In this document: positions 22,651-32,482 of the stretch, piece after piece | How the letters are laid out: the number at the start of each line of letters is the position of its first letter | Position numbering within the stretch: position 1 is the stretch's first letter | From: Symbiodinium microadriaticum | Lineage: Eukaryota > Sar > Dinophyceae > Suessiales > Symbiodiniaceae | DNA length: 64,000 bases | Assembly: GCA_001939145.1 (NCBI GenBank) | Contig: LSRX01000370.1 | Span: 419,404 to 483,403 of the forward strand | Direction of reading: 5' to 3' | The notes under the pieces: model-generated | What the model saw: the letters and a program-made list of their open reading frames with translations, nothing else | What the model was told of the DNA's origin: nothing | Databases searched by the model: none | Made by a program: the position numbers and the translations under genes

Positions 22651-23499
22651 GATATCTAATAGAAATTCAAGAACTAATATATAAATTATTTTCATGATCC
22701 ATAATTCATATCTTTTCGTAATTCTGCAATCTCAGAGATTATAAGGAATATAAGGTAAAGATATTATTTATTCTTCTTTACTATGATTAAGATTCTATTA
22801 AAATCTATATAAAATATTTTCTTATATAATTTTTGATTTATGATGAAATAAGTAGATTATTCTATTATCTATCTTATCGAGATATGAGAAAGATATGAAA
22901 ATCGAATGCCAAAATATATTATATGATTTTGTTTTCTTATAGAATTTATATTTCTAATTAGTAAATATAGAAGTTAGAATAAAGATATGAATAAATAATG
23001 AATACGAATAATTTGTGCGCTCTAAAATTAGTGTTTATATATGAAGAAGATTGAAATTAAAGAATAAATAGAAGAGATATTTTTCTTACTTAATTCTTCG
23101 AAATTATTTTTCTTGCAGAATTAGATGATATAAATGAATCTGACTAGTTATAATATCTTTATTAAGAAGTTTCTATTTTATCTTAATTAATAGTCGGTGA
23201 TATCGGTAAATACGAAATGAACCAAGAAAAAATTAGAAAAGAGATTGAGATCGTGCGTAGTCGGATTTAAGATTAATTCTAAAGCCCAAGCGCATATCCG
23301 ACTATGCCGGACTCCAAAACGTTAGAAAATGAATAATTAAAAAAAGAGACATACAAAAATTAGAAAAAATAGACGATTAATATTGGACATTACGACAAAC
23401 CGGCTAGAAATATTATTTCTCTTTTCTGTGGCATTATTTGGATTAAGATTCGAGAAATGAGTAGCGAATATAATGAATACGCGTTTCTATTACCTCCCG

Positions 23500-24260
23500 A
23501 TTTGCAGATAAAGTCTAAAAACGAAACGACCGTAATTTTCTTTCATCTCTCGGTTTGTGCAGGATGAAAGGCGCGTATTCTTCTTCTCTTCTCGGTTTAA
23601 GGACAAAGCCGAAAAATAAAAGGTCCGCGACTTTTATTTATCTTTTAAACGACGAATAGAAAAATGCGATTTTTCTTTTCTTCTCGTGTGGTCAAAATCG
23701 AGGGATATAAGGAGCGCGGATTTCTTTTATTATTCGATTTCTGGATAAAATAATGAGGAGAAATGAGTTGAGCTTTCTTTCGTATCTCGATTTGTGGTCA
23801 AAATCGAGGAGCAACAGGAGTGCGGGTTTCTTTCTCTTCTCGATTTGCGGCCAATTTGAGGGATGTCAGGATCGTGATTTTCTTTCATCTCTCGGTTTAT
23901 GATCAAATTCCAGGGGTCAATGGAGCGCGAGCTTCTCGGTTTGTGCTTGAAGCAGAAAGACGAAAAGAATATGATTTCTTATCCGCTTTTTGATTCGAAA
24001 TCATAATGAAGAGATGAAACGAATGCAAGCGGCCTTCTTTCTTCTCGTGATTAATAGTCAAATCGAAGAATGAGAGGAGCGCGATTGTGGTCTTCTCTCT
24101 CGGTTGTGGACCAAATCGAGGAGATGAAGGGAATGAGATCTTCTTTATTTCTCGGTTTGTAGATAAAAGTCGAAGACCAAAAGAATGCGATCTTCTTTAT
24201 CTTCAAAAATTCGTGGATTTATGTCATCTTTCGATTTAAAATCAAAATCGAGAGCTAGGA
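23500..24260. repeat. Degenerate ~55-60-bp tandem repeat
   Basis: A unit of the form TTCTTT-(C/A)-TCTCGGTTTGTGGTCAAATCGAGG followed by a GA-rich stretch with AGGAGCGCG recurs about a dozen times, for example near 23545, 23605, 23690, 23788, 23845, 23900, 23940, 24095 and 24150. Divergence is high and unit length varies. Confidence 0.65.
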
Positions 24261-25059
24261 AGAGCGATCCATAATCGTGAAATCGTAGCTGCATAAAATC
24301 AAGGAACGATATCTTGAAAAATAAAAATATTGAATTATATGAAAACAATTCGCGATTTTCAATATTTAAATGTATTTTATATAATTCTTATTTTTCTTGT
24401 TTCTAATTCTATTTTCTTATTCTAAATAATTTTCTATTATCATCTTCATTATTCGACGAATATGATTTTAAGAGTTCGATCAAATAATAATATTCAGAAA
24501 TCTTTTGAATCAAAATAGTTAAAATTTTTCTATTAATTCGAAATAATATGAATCTATTAGAATAAGAATTCAAAATAATTTTCAATAATTTTCAGAAAAA
24601 TATTCAAGAAAAATCGAATATTTTCAAAATTCCTAGTATAGTCGATAATATTGCCTATAAATATTGAAATTCAGATATATTTTTCAAAATAGATTCGATA
24701 TTTCAGAATAACTATATGCTTTAAATCGAGAATAAGTAAGACTAAATTTTCCAAATTATATATAATCTATTCAATTTCTTTCTAAAGTTTTTTTTTTAAT
24801 AAATCTATGAAATTCAATAGAAGAAAAATTAGATTTCTTATCTATATATATATATTTCAAAAAATTCCATATAATTTTAATAATTTTTCATATTTCTAAA
24901 TTTCTTTTTATAATGAATATCATCAGTCATATTTTCAATATGTTCTTTTCTTTGATTTAATTTAAATCATTCGATTCATTTCATATAATCTGAAAATATA
25001 TCATTATTGTTTTCCCGAAAATTCTTCCAGACCTATCTATTACCCGACTTATCTTTTTC

Positions 25060-25790
25060 TCTCGAGTGGCGTGGTCGAACGCGCGAACGCGTCATAAAAT
25101 GACATCGTGTCGGTGTGACGCGCAATCCTTCCCATAGATTGGCGTGGTCCAACGCACGAACGCGAGGTAAAGTTGCTTCTTTTTCCACGTGTTCGGCGCC
25201 ACGTATCGAAAATTACAATGGATTGGTGTGGTCGAGCGACTAAACGCGATGTAAAGTTACATATCTTCGGTGTGATGTACAATCCTTCCCATGGATTGGT
25301 ATGGTCGAACGCACGAACGCGAGGTAAAGTTGTATCTTTTTCCAATCGTTCGGCGCCACGTATCGAAAATTACAATGGATTGGCGTGGTCGAGCGACTAA
25401 ACGCGAGGAAAAAATATATATTTTCGGCGTGACGCGCAACCCTTCCCATGGATTGGTATGGTCGAACACAGGAACGCGAGGAAAAGTTGCATCTTTTTCC
25501 AATCGTTCGGCGCCACGTATCGAAAATTACAATGGATTGGCGTGGTCGAGCGACTAAATGCGAAAAAAATACATATTTTCGGCGATTGGTATGGTCGAAT
25601 ACAGGAACGCGAGGTAAAGTTGCATCTTTTTCCAACCGTTCGGCGCCACGTATCGAAAATTATAATAGATTAGCGTGGTCGAGCGACTAAACGCGACGTA
25701 AAGTTGCACATTTTCAGCGTAACGCGCAATCCTTCCCATAGATTGGCATGGTCGAACACAGGAACGCGAGGTAAAATTACAATTTTTCGA
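25060..25790. repeat. 157-bp two-part (higher-order) satellite
   Basis: The word ACGTATCGAAAATTA starts at 25201, 25358, 25515 and 25648, giving periods of 157, 157 and 133; the last unit has lost about 24 bp. Each unit holds two related halves that both begin with ATTGG-(C/T)-(A/G)-TGGTCGA. Half A continues ACGCACGAACGCGAGGTAAA and ends in the CGGCGCCACG block. Half B continues GCGACTAAACGCGA and ends in CGCGCAATCCTTCCCATGG. The halves therefore arose by duplication before the A-B pair was amplified. Confidence 0.9.
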
Positions 25791-25862
25791 GTTCCCGCAG
25801 GGTTCCCGCGCGTACGAAGTCATCGAAAGAAGTGACAATAAATATAGATTGGAGATATACAT

Positions 25863-26120
25863 AGAGTCCATAGAGTCAAATACATTAAGTACCCTAAACC
25901 CTATAAATCCTAAACCCTAGACAAATATAAAGTAAAATAGCGCTAAATATAGAATATAGAGTCCATAGAGTCAAATAGATCGAGTATCCTAAATCCTAAA
26001 CCCGAAAATCTAAAATCTGGATTTTGTACAAAATGACTCTATACACTTAACTCTGTGACAATATGACTCTATGCACTAGATTCTCTATACTCAAACTGTG
26101 CACTTGACTCTATCTTGATG
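25863..26120. repeat. Direct repeats with telomere-like words
   Basis: GAGTCCATAGAGTCAAATA followed by a CCTAAACCCTATAAATCCTAAACCC-type block appears near 25866 and again near 25960. After that come several GACTCTATACACTTAACTCT-like words to about 26120. Confidence 0.7.
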
Positions 26121-26370
26121 TCCTCCTTCTCTAACTTTACATAGCGCTAAACTCTTCGCAAATAATGCTTTCGGGCCACATATCTTCTAGTTTTATTATC
26201 ATTATGTATATACATATATATATATGTGTGAAAATTCATATCATCGTGTATATTCTCTCAAAAAGAAACTGAATGTATCTAATATATTATGTATATCTGT
26301 ATAATATAGAAAAGAACGAACTATATCTTTTTTCGTCAGACCTGAGTCGACAGTATATTTGTGAGGCCAT

Positions 26371-26982
26371 CTATTCTACGCCGCTCTTCTCTGCCAAATC
26401 TAATACCGTCTGCAATCGTTCAATCAGTTCCTTCCGGTATTTGGGCAGCTTGTCAGTCTTGATTGCGCCCTCAAAGCTGTTGATGGTTTCCTCCATTTCG
26501 AAATGGACCTGGTTCTTCCTCAGAGGAGCATCGCGCGATAAAGAATCCTCCGAGATGTAGGTCTCTCCATAGGTTTGCACAAGCCTGCCGGCTTTTTGCT
26601 CCAGGCTTGCCAGCTTGGCCTCCTGCTCTGGCCCAATAAAAGAGTCGCCCACTGCCTCCTCGGCCTCCAAGGCTTCCTTCAGCGCCTTGGCGGCCGCGGT
26701 GACCGACTCGCTGAAGGCCTTTGGAAGCGGCTCCCGAACCAAGCGGATCACGTCAGCCTTGCTTTCGGAGGGAAGGAGCACAGGCGCGGCAGCGACGCCA
26801 AGATGAAGAAGAGCCGATCTGCGGTGAGCTGCTTGGTCAACTGCGCGGAAAGTGCCACAACGAAACGCAGATTCGGATAGTTTCGCAGGCACCGAGGCCA
26901 AGACTGCGCAGCCAAGCCCAAGAAGCATGAGCCACGGCTTCTGCCGCCTTTGTGGATGCCCAGCCGTCACCATGGCAGGCAT
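26371..26982 (-). CDS. Predicted thylakoid-lumen protein with tripartite plastid presequence
   Basis: This is an intact, apparently intronless 203-residue frame. The N-terminus reads as three successive sorting signals. Residues ~14-35 are a hydrophobic signal peptide (WLMLLGLGCAVLASVPA). It is followed by a SESAF step, which matches the Phe-after-cleavage rule of plastids with a secondary (red-algal) origin. Next comes a basic segment ending HRR, then a hydrophobic stretch (SALLHLGVAAAPVLL) closing with SKA, as in twin-arginine thylakoid signals. The mature part (~125 residues) is predicted mainly helical and charged (AAAKALKEALEAEEAVG; KYRKELIERLQTVLDLAEK). It resembles small helical lumen proteins such as the PsbQ type in general form only; I do not assign that name. 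Two ATGs occur at codons 1 and 4; the second has a good context. The 3' end abuts the AT-rich island. The ORF and signals are seen; the location is inferred; the function is unknown. Confidence 0.72.
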   Translation of the reverse strand: MPAMVTAGHPQRRQKPWLMLLGLGCAVLASVPAKLSESAFRCGTFRAVDQAAHRRSALLHLGVAAAPVLLPSESKADVIRLVREPLPKAFSESVTAAAKALKEALEAEEAVGDSFIGPEQEAKLASLEQKAGRLVQTYGETYISEDSLSRDAPLRKNQVHFEMEETINSFEGAIKTDKLPKYRKELIERLQTVLDLAEKSGVE

Positions 26983-27445
26983 CGGACCTTCAGCAGCAAT
27001 CGTGCTCCGTGTCGGCAGGCTGCCTCAGGCACTACAATGACCACCACGAAGCCGATGCACGGTGTTGCCTGAATAACACACTAAGTCGCTGGACTACAGT
27101 ATGCACATCCACGATCCTGCTGCTGGATGCAGGCATCGGCTTAGGGGAGAAGTGTTGATCGGTACTTGGCTACTTCTTACTCTGGAAGCAGAACTCGTTG
27201 AAAGCATAATCAGCCAATCCTTGAGCCGATAGACTTGCGTTGCAAGATATCTGCAAGCATGGCCCTCGCGACATGTTCAACGCCCCTCCCCTCCAAGATC
27301 AAGACTGCTACTGACTACTGCAAACATCGAACCAGAAAATGTCCCGCACCTCGCGCCGCAGGGCATGCTCATGCTACACGCTTTTGTTGACGTGTCCGCG
27401 CTGCAGCAAGCGCCGGTGTCAGCTCGTGTGACTGGGCTCTTCGGC
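26983..27445. other. Spacer between two minus-strand genes
   Basis: This holds the 3' flank of the coiled-coil gene and the 5' flank of the lumen-protein gene. I see no polyadenylation signal or promoter motif that I can defend. Confidence 0.4.
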
Positions 27446-30267
27446 TCAGATGCTGGTGAGCATGTCCATGGCCTCCTGCAAGTCCTTAAGCTCTTGCTCC
27501 CTTTGTGCCTTGCGCTCGGCATAGGAGGCACCGGTGTCGATGCAATCGGGCTTCAGCTTCTCGAAGTAGTCGTTGGCAGCATTCAACTCCTTCTGAGTTC
27601 CTTGGAGATCCGCTTGGAGCATCGTGAGCTCTTGGCTCTTTGCCTGCTTTTTGCTGGACTTGTGCTCTTTGGTCTTTGTCTTTGTTGCCTTGTCCAGCTT
27701 CGAATCCTCCATAAACTCTTCGTACTCCTTCTTGCCCGCCTCTTCGGCGGACTCTGTCTCAGCCTGGAGCCGAGAGAAATCAGCCTCGATAACCTCGAGC
27801 ATGGACATTACACCGCCACCCTCAGCGCCCATGCCCTTGTAAGGCTCATCGCTGAAGACCTCGGGCTTAGAGGCGTCGACAGACGTCTCGACCAAGGAAG
27901 TTGCCTCACCGGCTTTGGCATAGAAGTCCTTCAAAACCGTGAGTGCCTCAGCGACCGCCGTCTGAGCCTCCTTGGCGTCCTTGATGGTCGCTGCATTCTT
28001 CGCTTCCTCACTCTTTCGGAGCTCCGTGGCGCTTTGCATGGCACCGCTGAGCTCTGCGAGCTCCGCATCTAAGGTTGTCAGCTCTTCCGCCAAACCAGCA
28101 ATCGAGGCGGAGGTTTCGTCGATCTCAGACTGCAGTGCATCGCTGGCATCAGACTTCTCCTCTCGGGTGGCTTTGTTGCTAGCCATCTCTGCATCGCACC
28201 AGCCCTTCTTCGTGGCCTCTTCGTTTGCCTGGCTCTGCAGCTTGGCCAGCAGGTCCTCGATCATGGTCCTCACCTTCGCGATAGGGTCCGCACCGACACG
28301 GGAGGCAACGGAGGACAAGACCCGGCTGTTTAGCTGCGATGCCCTCCGCTGCAAGAACTTGGCCACCTGCTCCTGCTTCGGGGAGTGCTGCTCCGAGCGA
28401 AGGAAGGCCAAGGCCGTCGACTGCGCCGCCTGCACCGCCTGCACCAACCCCGGCAGGTGCTTCTCGGCGCTGCCCGCGACAGCGCCACCGGCGATGATCT
28501 CTTTGGCCTTGCCGATGGCATCGATCTCTTCCTGACGGAGCTGCTGGCGCTCCTTGTAGGCCTTGGACTTCTTGTCGCAGGTAGCCTGCAGGTCGGCGGA
28601 GTACTTCACATCCGATGCCTTCGCAGTCTTGGTCTCTTCAAGGTCTCCCTCTGAGCTAGCTTTGTTCTGCATCCTTTTGGCCTTGAACTGCGTCTTGTCT
28701 TCCTGCTCCTTCTTGGACTGAGTCAACTTGGCCTCCAAGCTCTGCGAAAGCTTCTCGAAAGCATGTCGCTTGCTCGCCTCCTCCTTTTCGAGGCTCACAC
28801 GCTCATCCACAAACTTCTCCTCCAGGCTCTCGAGCATGCTGATCACGCCGCCGGACTGGAATTCATACGTCTTGGGCTCTTCGGCTGCCGAGTTCCCAGC
28901 CTTGACCTGCTGCATCACCAAGCTGGACTTGGGGTCATTGGGGCCATGGTTGCTCAGGTACTCGTCAATGCTGTCGGCAGCAGCGCTGGGGAGCAGCCTT
29001 TGACGAGTTTCGCCCTCGTTTGTTCGGCGCGTTTCAGATCAACAGTGAAGTGCTGCATGCACTTAAATTTGCTAACATCTGCCAGTCATCGGGCTATCCA
29101 TGTTGGGACAAGATGGTTGACCCGAGTCCACAATGGTCCTGGCACCAAACCCGCATCAGAACAGGAAGTCTCGGCATGTCGGTTTGCCTGTTTACCCTTC
29201 GCACGGCATGCTGTCACTTGCAAGGTTTGGAGCCTGACAATGAGCTTTGCAATTGACTTTGGACTGGTTCGTACAGAATAGTGAACCTGCCCTTCCTAAA
29301 CCCTAAACCCCTAAACCCCTAAACCCCTAACCCCTAAACCCCTAAACCCCTAACCCCTAAACCCCTAAACCCCTAACCCCTAAACCCCTAAACCCTAAAC
29401 GCCCTAAACCCCTAAACCCTAAACCCTAAACCCAAGAACGAGAGACCCACACATGCATGGCTCTTGCGGACTGGTGGCTTCATGCTGCGGGCGCGGGAGA
29501 GCTGGACAAGAGCCGTCTTCTGATCCTGGTGCACCAGACCGTTTGGGTGGTGGTTCGGGCTCTAGCCGGGCTCAGGGGTTCATGGTTTAGGGTTTAGGTT
29601 TACTGGTTCAGGGGCTTAGGGGTTTAGGGTTTAGGGTTTAGAGGTTTAGGGTTTAGGGGTTTAGGGCTTCTGGAACCCTTCACTGGCCAGGGCCTCCGCC
29701 TTCAAGCCCTTCACGGCCCTGCGAATGGCATCGATGGATTCCGTGTAGTCCTGGCCCCGAACAGGCTGTGGGGAGAAGGGGCGAAAGCCTCAAGGGCTCA
29801 AGACAAGTCTCCTTCAGAGCCGCCCGAAAGTCGGTGCGCTCTTTCTCACGGATTGCCGTGGCATTGGTCTTCTCGCCGCTGGTGGCCTCGATGTCGGCCA
29901 CGTGGCCGGCAATCTCAGTGCTGAGACGATCTGCATCGGCCGCTGCCGACTCGATGTCAGCTTCCAGGGTCTCCAGCTTGTCGCTGGCGTCATCGATGGA
30001 TTTCTTCTTCTCGGCCAGGGTCATCTCACAGAACTGCGAGAACTCCGTGTACTGAACCTGCTCCGCCTCCATCTCTTTCACCCCCTTCTCTTTCATGTTT
30101 TCGAGCATCTGAACGACTTTCTGGACAGGTGTGACATCAGACCTCAGTATGGGCCGTGTTGCTTGGCGTGCAAGCATCCTGCACATCCCTGCATGCAAAC
30201 AACCGGCACAAGGCCCCGGCGCCAACACGGCCGAGACCACAGCTGCCAGCAATATGCTGCACTTCAT
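27446..30267 (-). CDS. Secreted coiled-coil protein, dinoflagellate family (3 exons)
   Basis: The frame can be joined as exon 1 30267-29812, exon 2 29750-29671 and exon 3 28985-27446, giving 691 residues. Exon 1 starts at the ATG of MKCSILLAAVVSAVL, a signal peptide. After it come two related modules, each a short hydrophobic anchor with a Gly/Met motif (VVQMLENMKEK; GGVISMLESLEEKF; GGVMSMLEVIEADF) followed by a long Lys/Glu/Ala coiled coil with spaced Cys (FCEMTLAEKKK; KGWCDAEMASNK). Intron 1 (29751-29811) has a GA donor after CTGAAG and an AG acceptor before GACTAC, giving ALKDYTESIDAI, which matches the family as I remember it. Intron 2 (28986-29670) is phase 2 with a GA donor and holds telomere-like tracts. 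Such proteins are common in dinoflagellates; a trichocyst or other extrusome matrix role is possible but is only inference. The 491-residue exon 3 frame is certain; the exon joins are probable. Confidence 0.75.
29295..29433 (+). repeat. Telomere-like tract, C-rich strand (CCCTAAA/CCCCTAAA)
   Basis: This is nearly continuous CCCTAAA and CCCCTAAA units, lying within intron 2 of the coiled-coil gene. It is the longest telomere-type tract in the window. Confidence 0.97.
29584..29668 (-). repeat. Telomere-like tract in opposite orientation (TTTAGGG)
   Basis: TTTAGGG and TTTAGGGG units on the + strand are separated by about 150 bp from the C-rich tract, so the two tracts form an inverted pair in one intron. 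Confidence 0.95.
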
Positions 30268-30303
30268 TGCGCGAAAGCTGGTTCGGGAAGGGCTACAACA
30301 CAC

Positions 30304-31490
30304 TAAAGGTCGTACTGCCAGTCCGAACCCACTGGCAGCGTCACGCGAAACATGTTCAAGAACCTGCTCTCAAGTCTCAACCGCCGACATTTGATGAGTG
30401 TCCTGCCGATGCAGACTTTTCTCCAGGAGCCGAGTCTCAGCCTCAGCAAGCCCTGGCTTGTCTGTCTCCTGCCATGTCAGGACATGTCAGGACCTAAGGT
30501 TTCGGTCGCGTAGGGACAGCGGAGACGTGGAGGAGCCTCGATGTCGTCACTTGGGGAGCTGCTCTCCTCCCCTTCCGACGGCTCCTCTTGCTGCTCCTCA
30601 GCTAGAGGCTGTGATACCAAAGCGCGGAGAGTGTGAGGTGAGGCTGAGGATGATGTGAGGCGAGGGTGAGTCGAGAGAAAGAGAGAATGAGGGTGACGGT
30701 GAGCGCGGCAACAAACCTGAGCCCTCTTTCCCCAAGGCTTGTTGGAGCTCCCCTGGCCATGTCTCCCGCAGCACACCGCACTCGTGACGAAATGTGCAAA
30801 GCTAAGTATGCACGATCTTTTATCATCTTTAGCATCTCAAGAGCTTATCTGTCGGATACCTGAACCCAAACCCGAAACCCTAAACCCCAACGTCTCAATC
30901 TAGACTCGCACTCGCACAAACGTCCCACAAGCTGCCAAGGCTCGACAAACTCTTCCTTGCCACGCCCTGCTTGCCTGACAGAGAAGCAATGCATGTGGTG
31001 AGCTTCGTTTCTCGCAAAGGGCTTGGCCTTAACAAGGCTTGTTGAAGGCTACCCTAAACCGTCTCAAACGGCCGCAGACCCTAAACTCTGTCCTCTTCCT
31101 TTTTTCGGGCGCCTTAGAGCCTGCAGCAACGTTGCAGCTCGCGCGGCCGGGTCTGGTCCCAGCTTTCCTGATCTGGTGTTAGGTGATGCTCTGAAGTCTT
31201 CCTGTCATGACTGCTTGGACCAGAAGCTTCAGAACGTCTCGACCAGGTGGATGGATGAATGAAGCTAGCCCGCATTCAGCTGAGAATCAGCCAACGAGAA
31301 AGTTTAGCCATCATCAGGCGTGAACCCATATCATGTCGGAGTGAGGTCAACACCTCGTTCACCGAACTTGCAGTGCTGTCCAAGAATCCAACTGCACGAT
31401 GTAGGATCACAGAGCGTAGAGGTATGGGCTGAGTGGCAGGGCCTCCGCAGGCTCTCACTGTATGATTTCAAACGAAGCAGTTCGCAAGCG
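30304..31490. other. Unrecognised spacer upstream of the coiled-coil gene
   Basis: The 5' flank of the minus-strand coiled-coil gene lies here. A degenerate telomere-like word (CCCAAACCCGAAACCCTAAACCCC) occurs at about 30865-30890. A GAGAGTGAG/GTGAG-rich patch lies at 30625-30700. No gene is supported. Confidence 0.4.
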
Positions 31491-31496
31491 TCAAAA

Positions 31497-31843
31497 CGGC
31501 CGCCGGCCGGGCCTCTGTGGCACCGCCAAAGCTTCTGACACCTCGCCTCGCCATGCGATATTCCGGCTGCAGCATTGAGCAAGATCTTCCCTTCGTGGTA
31601 GGGCCAGAAGCCAAAAATGCACGATCTTGCACGAGACCGTGCAAAGCTAGAGCCATGGCGCTTTCAACAGAAGAGAAGTGGGCGAGGATCAAGGAGCTAG
31701 AGCGCGAAATCGAGCGGCTCAAGAAGGCGTCCAAATAGATCTCGATGAGCACAGCTTGCCTGATTTTTTTCGGGGCATCATCTGAACCCAAAGCCCCAAA
31801 CCCCGTAGAAGCCTACAGCGAATGTTGAGTCATTTGCGCTCTG
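31497..31843 (+). repeat. Left arm of a 347-bp near-perfect inverted repeat
   Basis: Every landmark aligns with the right arm under a constant coordinate sum of 63849 (31497 with 32352; 31843 with 32006). No indel is seen, and only a few substitutions (for example ACCGCC against ACGGCC, GAGCAA against GAGCGA, AAAAAT against AGAAAT). The arm ends in CATTTGCGCTCTG. Confidence 0.97.
31652..31738 (+). CDS. Short coiled-coil peptide frame in left arm
   Basis: ATG at about 31655 opens MALSTEEKWARIKELEREIE and ends at the TAG at 31736-31738, a charged helix of about 28 residues. The frame continues upstream without a stop to 31517. The right arm encodes the same tail on the minus strand with the protein sequence unchanged. 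It may be the 3' end of a real gene that was duplicated, or a chance frame kept by the youth of the duplication. Confidence 0.3.
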   Translation, partial: AMALSTEEKWARIKELEREIERLKKASK

Positions 31844-32005
31844 CGGAAGCGAAGCGCGAGCAGCAAAAGGCGGGACTCGGCTGGGAGCTGTTTTGTTTCT
31901 GATTGCGTTTTGTGCTGCATTCTGTTGAAGTTATGGACGATATGGATTGTTGTATCGGAAGGCAGATGCAAGCTGGAACGTGTTGAAATCACATGTTGCG
32001 GCCCC

Positions 32006-32352
32006 CAGAGCGCAAATGACTCAACATTCGCTGTAGGCTTCTACGGGGTTTGGGGCTTTGGGTTTAGATGATGCCCCGAAAAAAATCAGGCAAGCTGTGC
32101 TCATCGAGATCTATTTGGACGCCTTCTTGAGCCGCTCGATTTCGCGCTCTAGCTCCTTGATCCTCGCCCACTTCTCTTCTGTTGAAAGCGCCATGGCTCT
32201 AGCTTTGCACGGTCTCGTGCAAGATCGTGCATTTCTGGCTTCTGGCCCTACCACGAAGGGAAGATCTCGCTCAATGCTGCAGCCGGAATATCGCATGGTG
32301 AGGCGAGGTGTCAGAAGCTTTGGCCGTGCCACAGAGGCCCGGCCGGCGGCCG
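32006..32352 (-). repeat. Right arm of the 347-bp inverted repeat
   Basis: This is the reverse complement of 31497-31843. The 162-bp spacer (31844-32005) is unique. Beyond 32352 and before 31497 the sequences are unrelated, so the boundaries are sharp. Confidence 0.97.
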
Positions 32353-32482
32353 AAAATCTCGGACGCGGGCACAAGCGGGAGAGGGCAAGGACCGCGTGCT
32401 CCGCCTCCTTGTCGCTCCCGGCCTCTGCAGGCAAACGACCTCCTTCGCTTCCCTTGGGGTCCCAAACAGCTTTGGTCTCCAC
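32111..32482 (-). CDS. Frame across the right arm, coiled-coil C-terminus
   Basis: This 123-residue frame extends from unique sequence into the arm and ends with the helix KELEREIERLKKASK. Because it continues past the arm boundary, this copy is the better candidate for the original locus, with the left arm as the duplicate. The N-terminal half has no recognisable feature. Coding status is uncertain. Confidence 0.3.
   Translation of the reverse strand: METKAVWDPKGSEGGRLPAEAGSDKEAEHAVLALSRLCPRPRFSAAGRASVARPKLLTPRLTMRYSGCSIERDLPFVVGPEARNARSCTRPCKARAMALSTEEKWARIKELEREIERLKKASK

Larger units (their letters stand above)
22650..26330. other. AT-rich island with its own repeat families
   Basis: From about 22650 the base composition drops to long A/T runs, with rare GC-rich words, until about 26330, where the lumen-protein gene begins. 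Inside it lie a degenerate CTCGGTTTGTGGTCAAAATC-type repeat (23.5-24.3 kb), an almost pure AT stretch (24.3-25.0 kb), a 157-bp satellite (25.06-25.79 kb) and CCCTAAA-bearing repeats (25.86-26.12 kb). The longest frame (24145-24348, minus) is a low-complexity Phe/Asp/Lys product, and there is no gene. The island could be a satellite-rich heterochromatic segment, an insertion of foreign or organellar origin, or an assembly join. Confidence 0.75.

Noticed and set aside
27365..28535. Long + strand frames opposite the coiled-coil exon (235 and 187 residues)
   Set aside because: They are antisense to a clear coding exon whose Lys/Glu/Ala codons leave the opposite frames open; they have no motifs of their own.
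29295..29668. Chromosome end (true telomere)
   Set aside because: Tracts are short, occur in both orientations and lie within an intron flanked by coding sequence.
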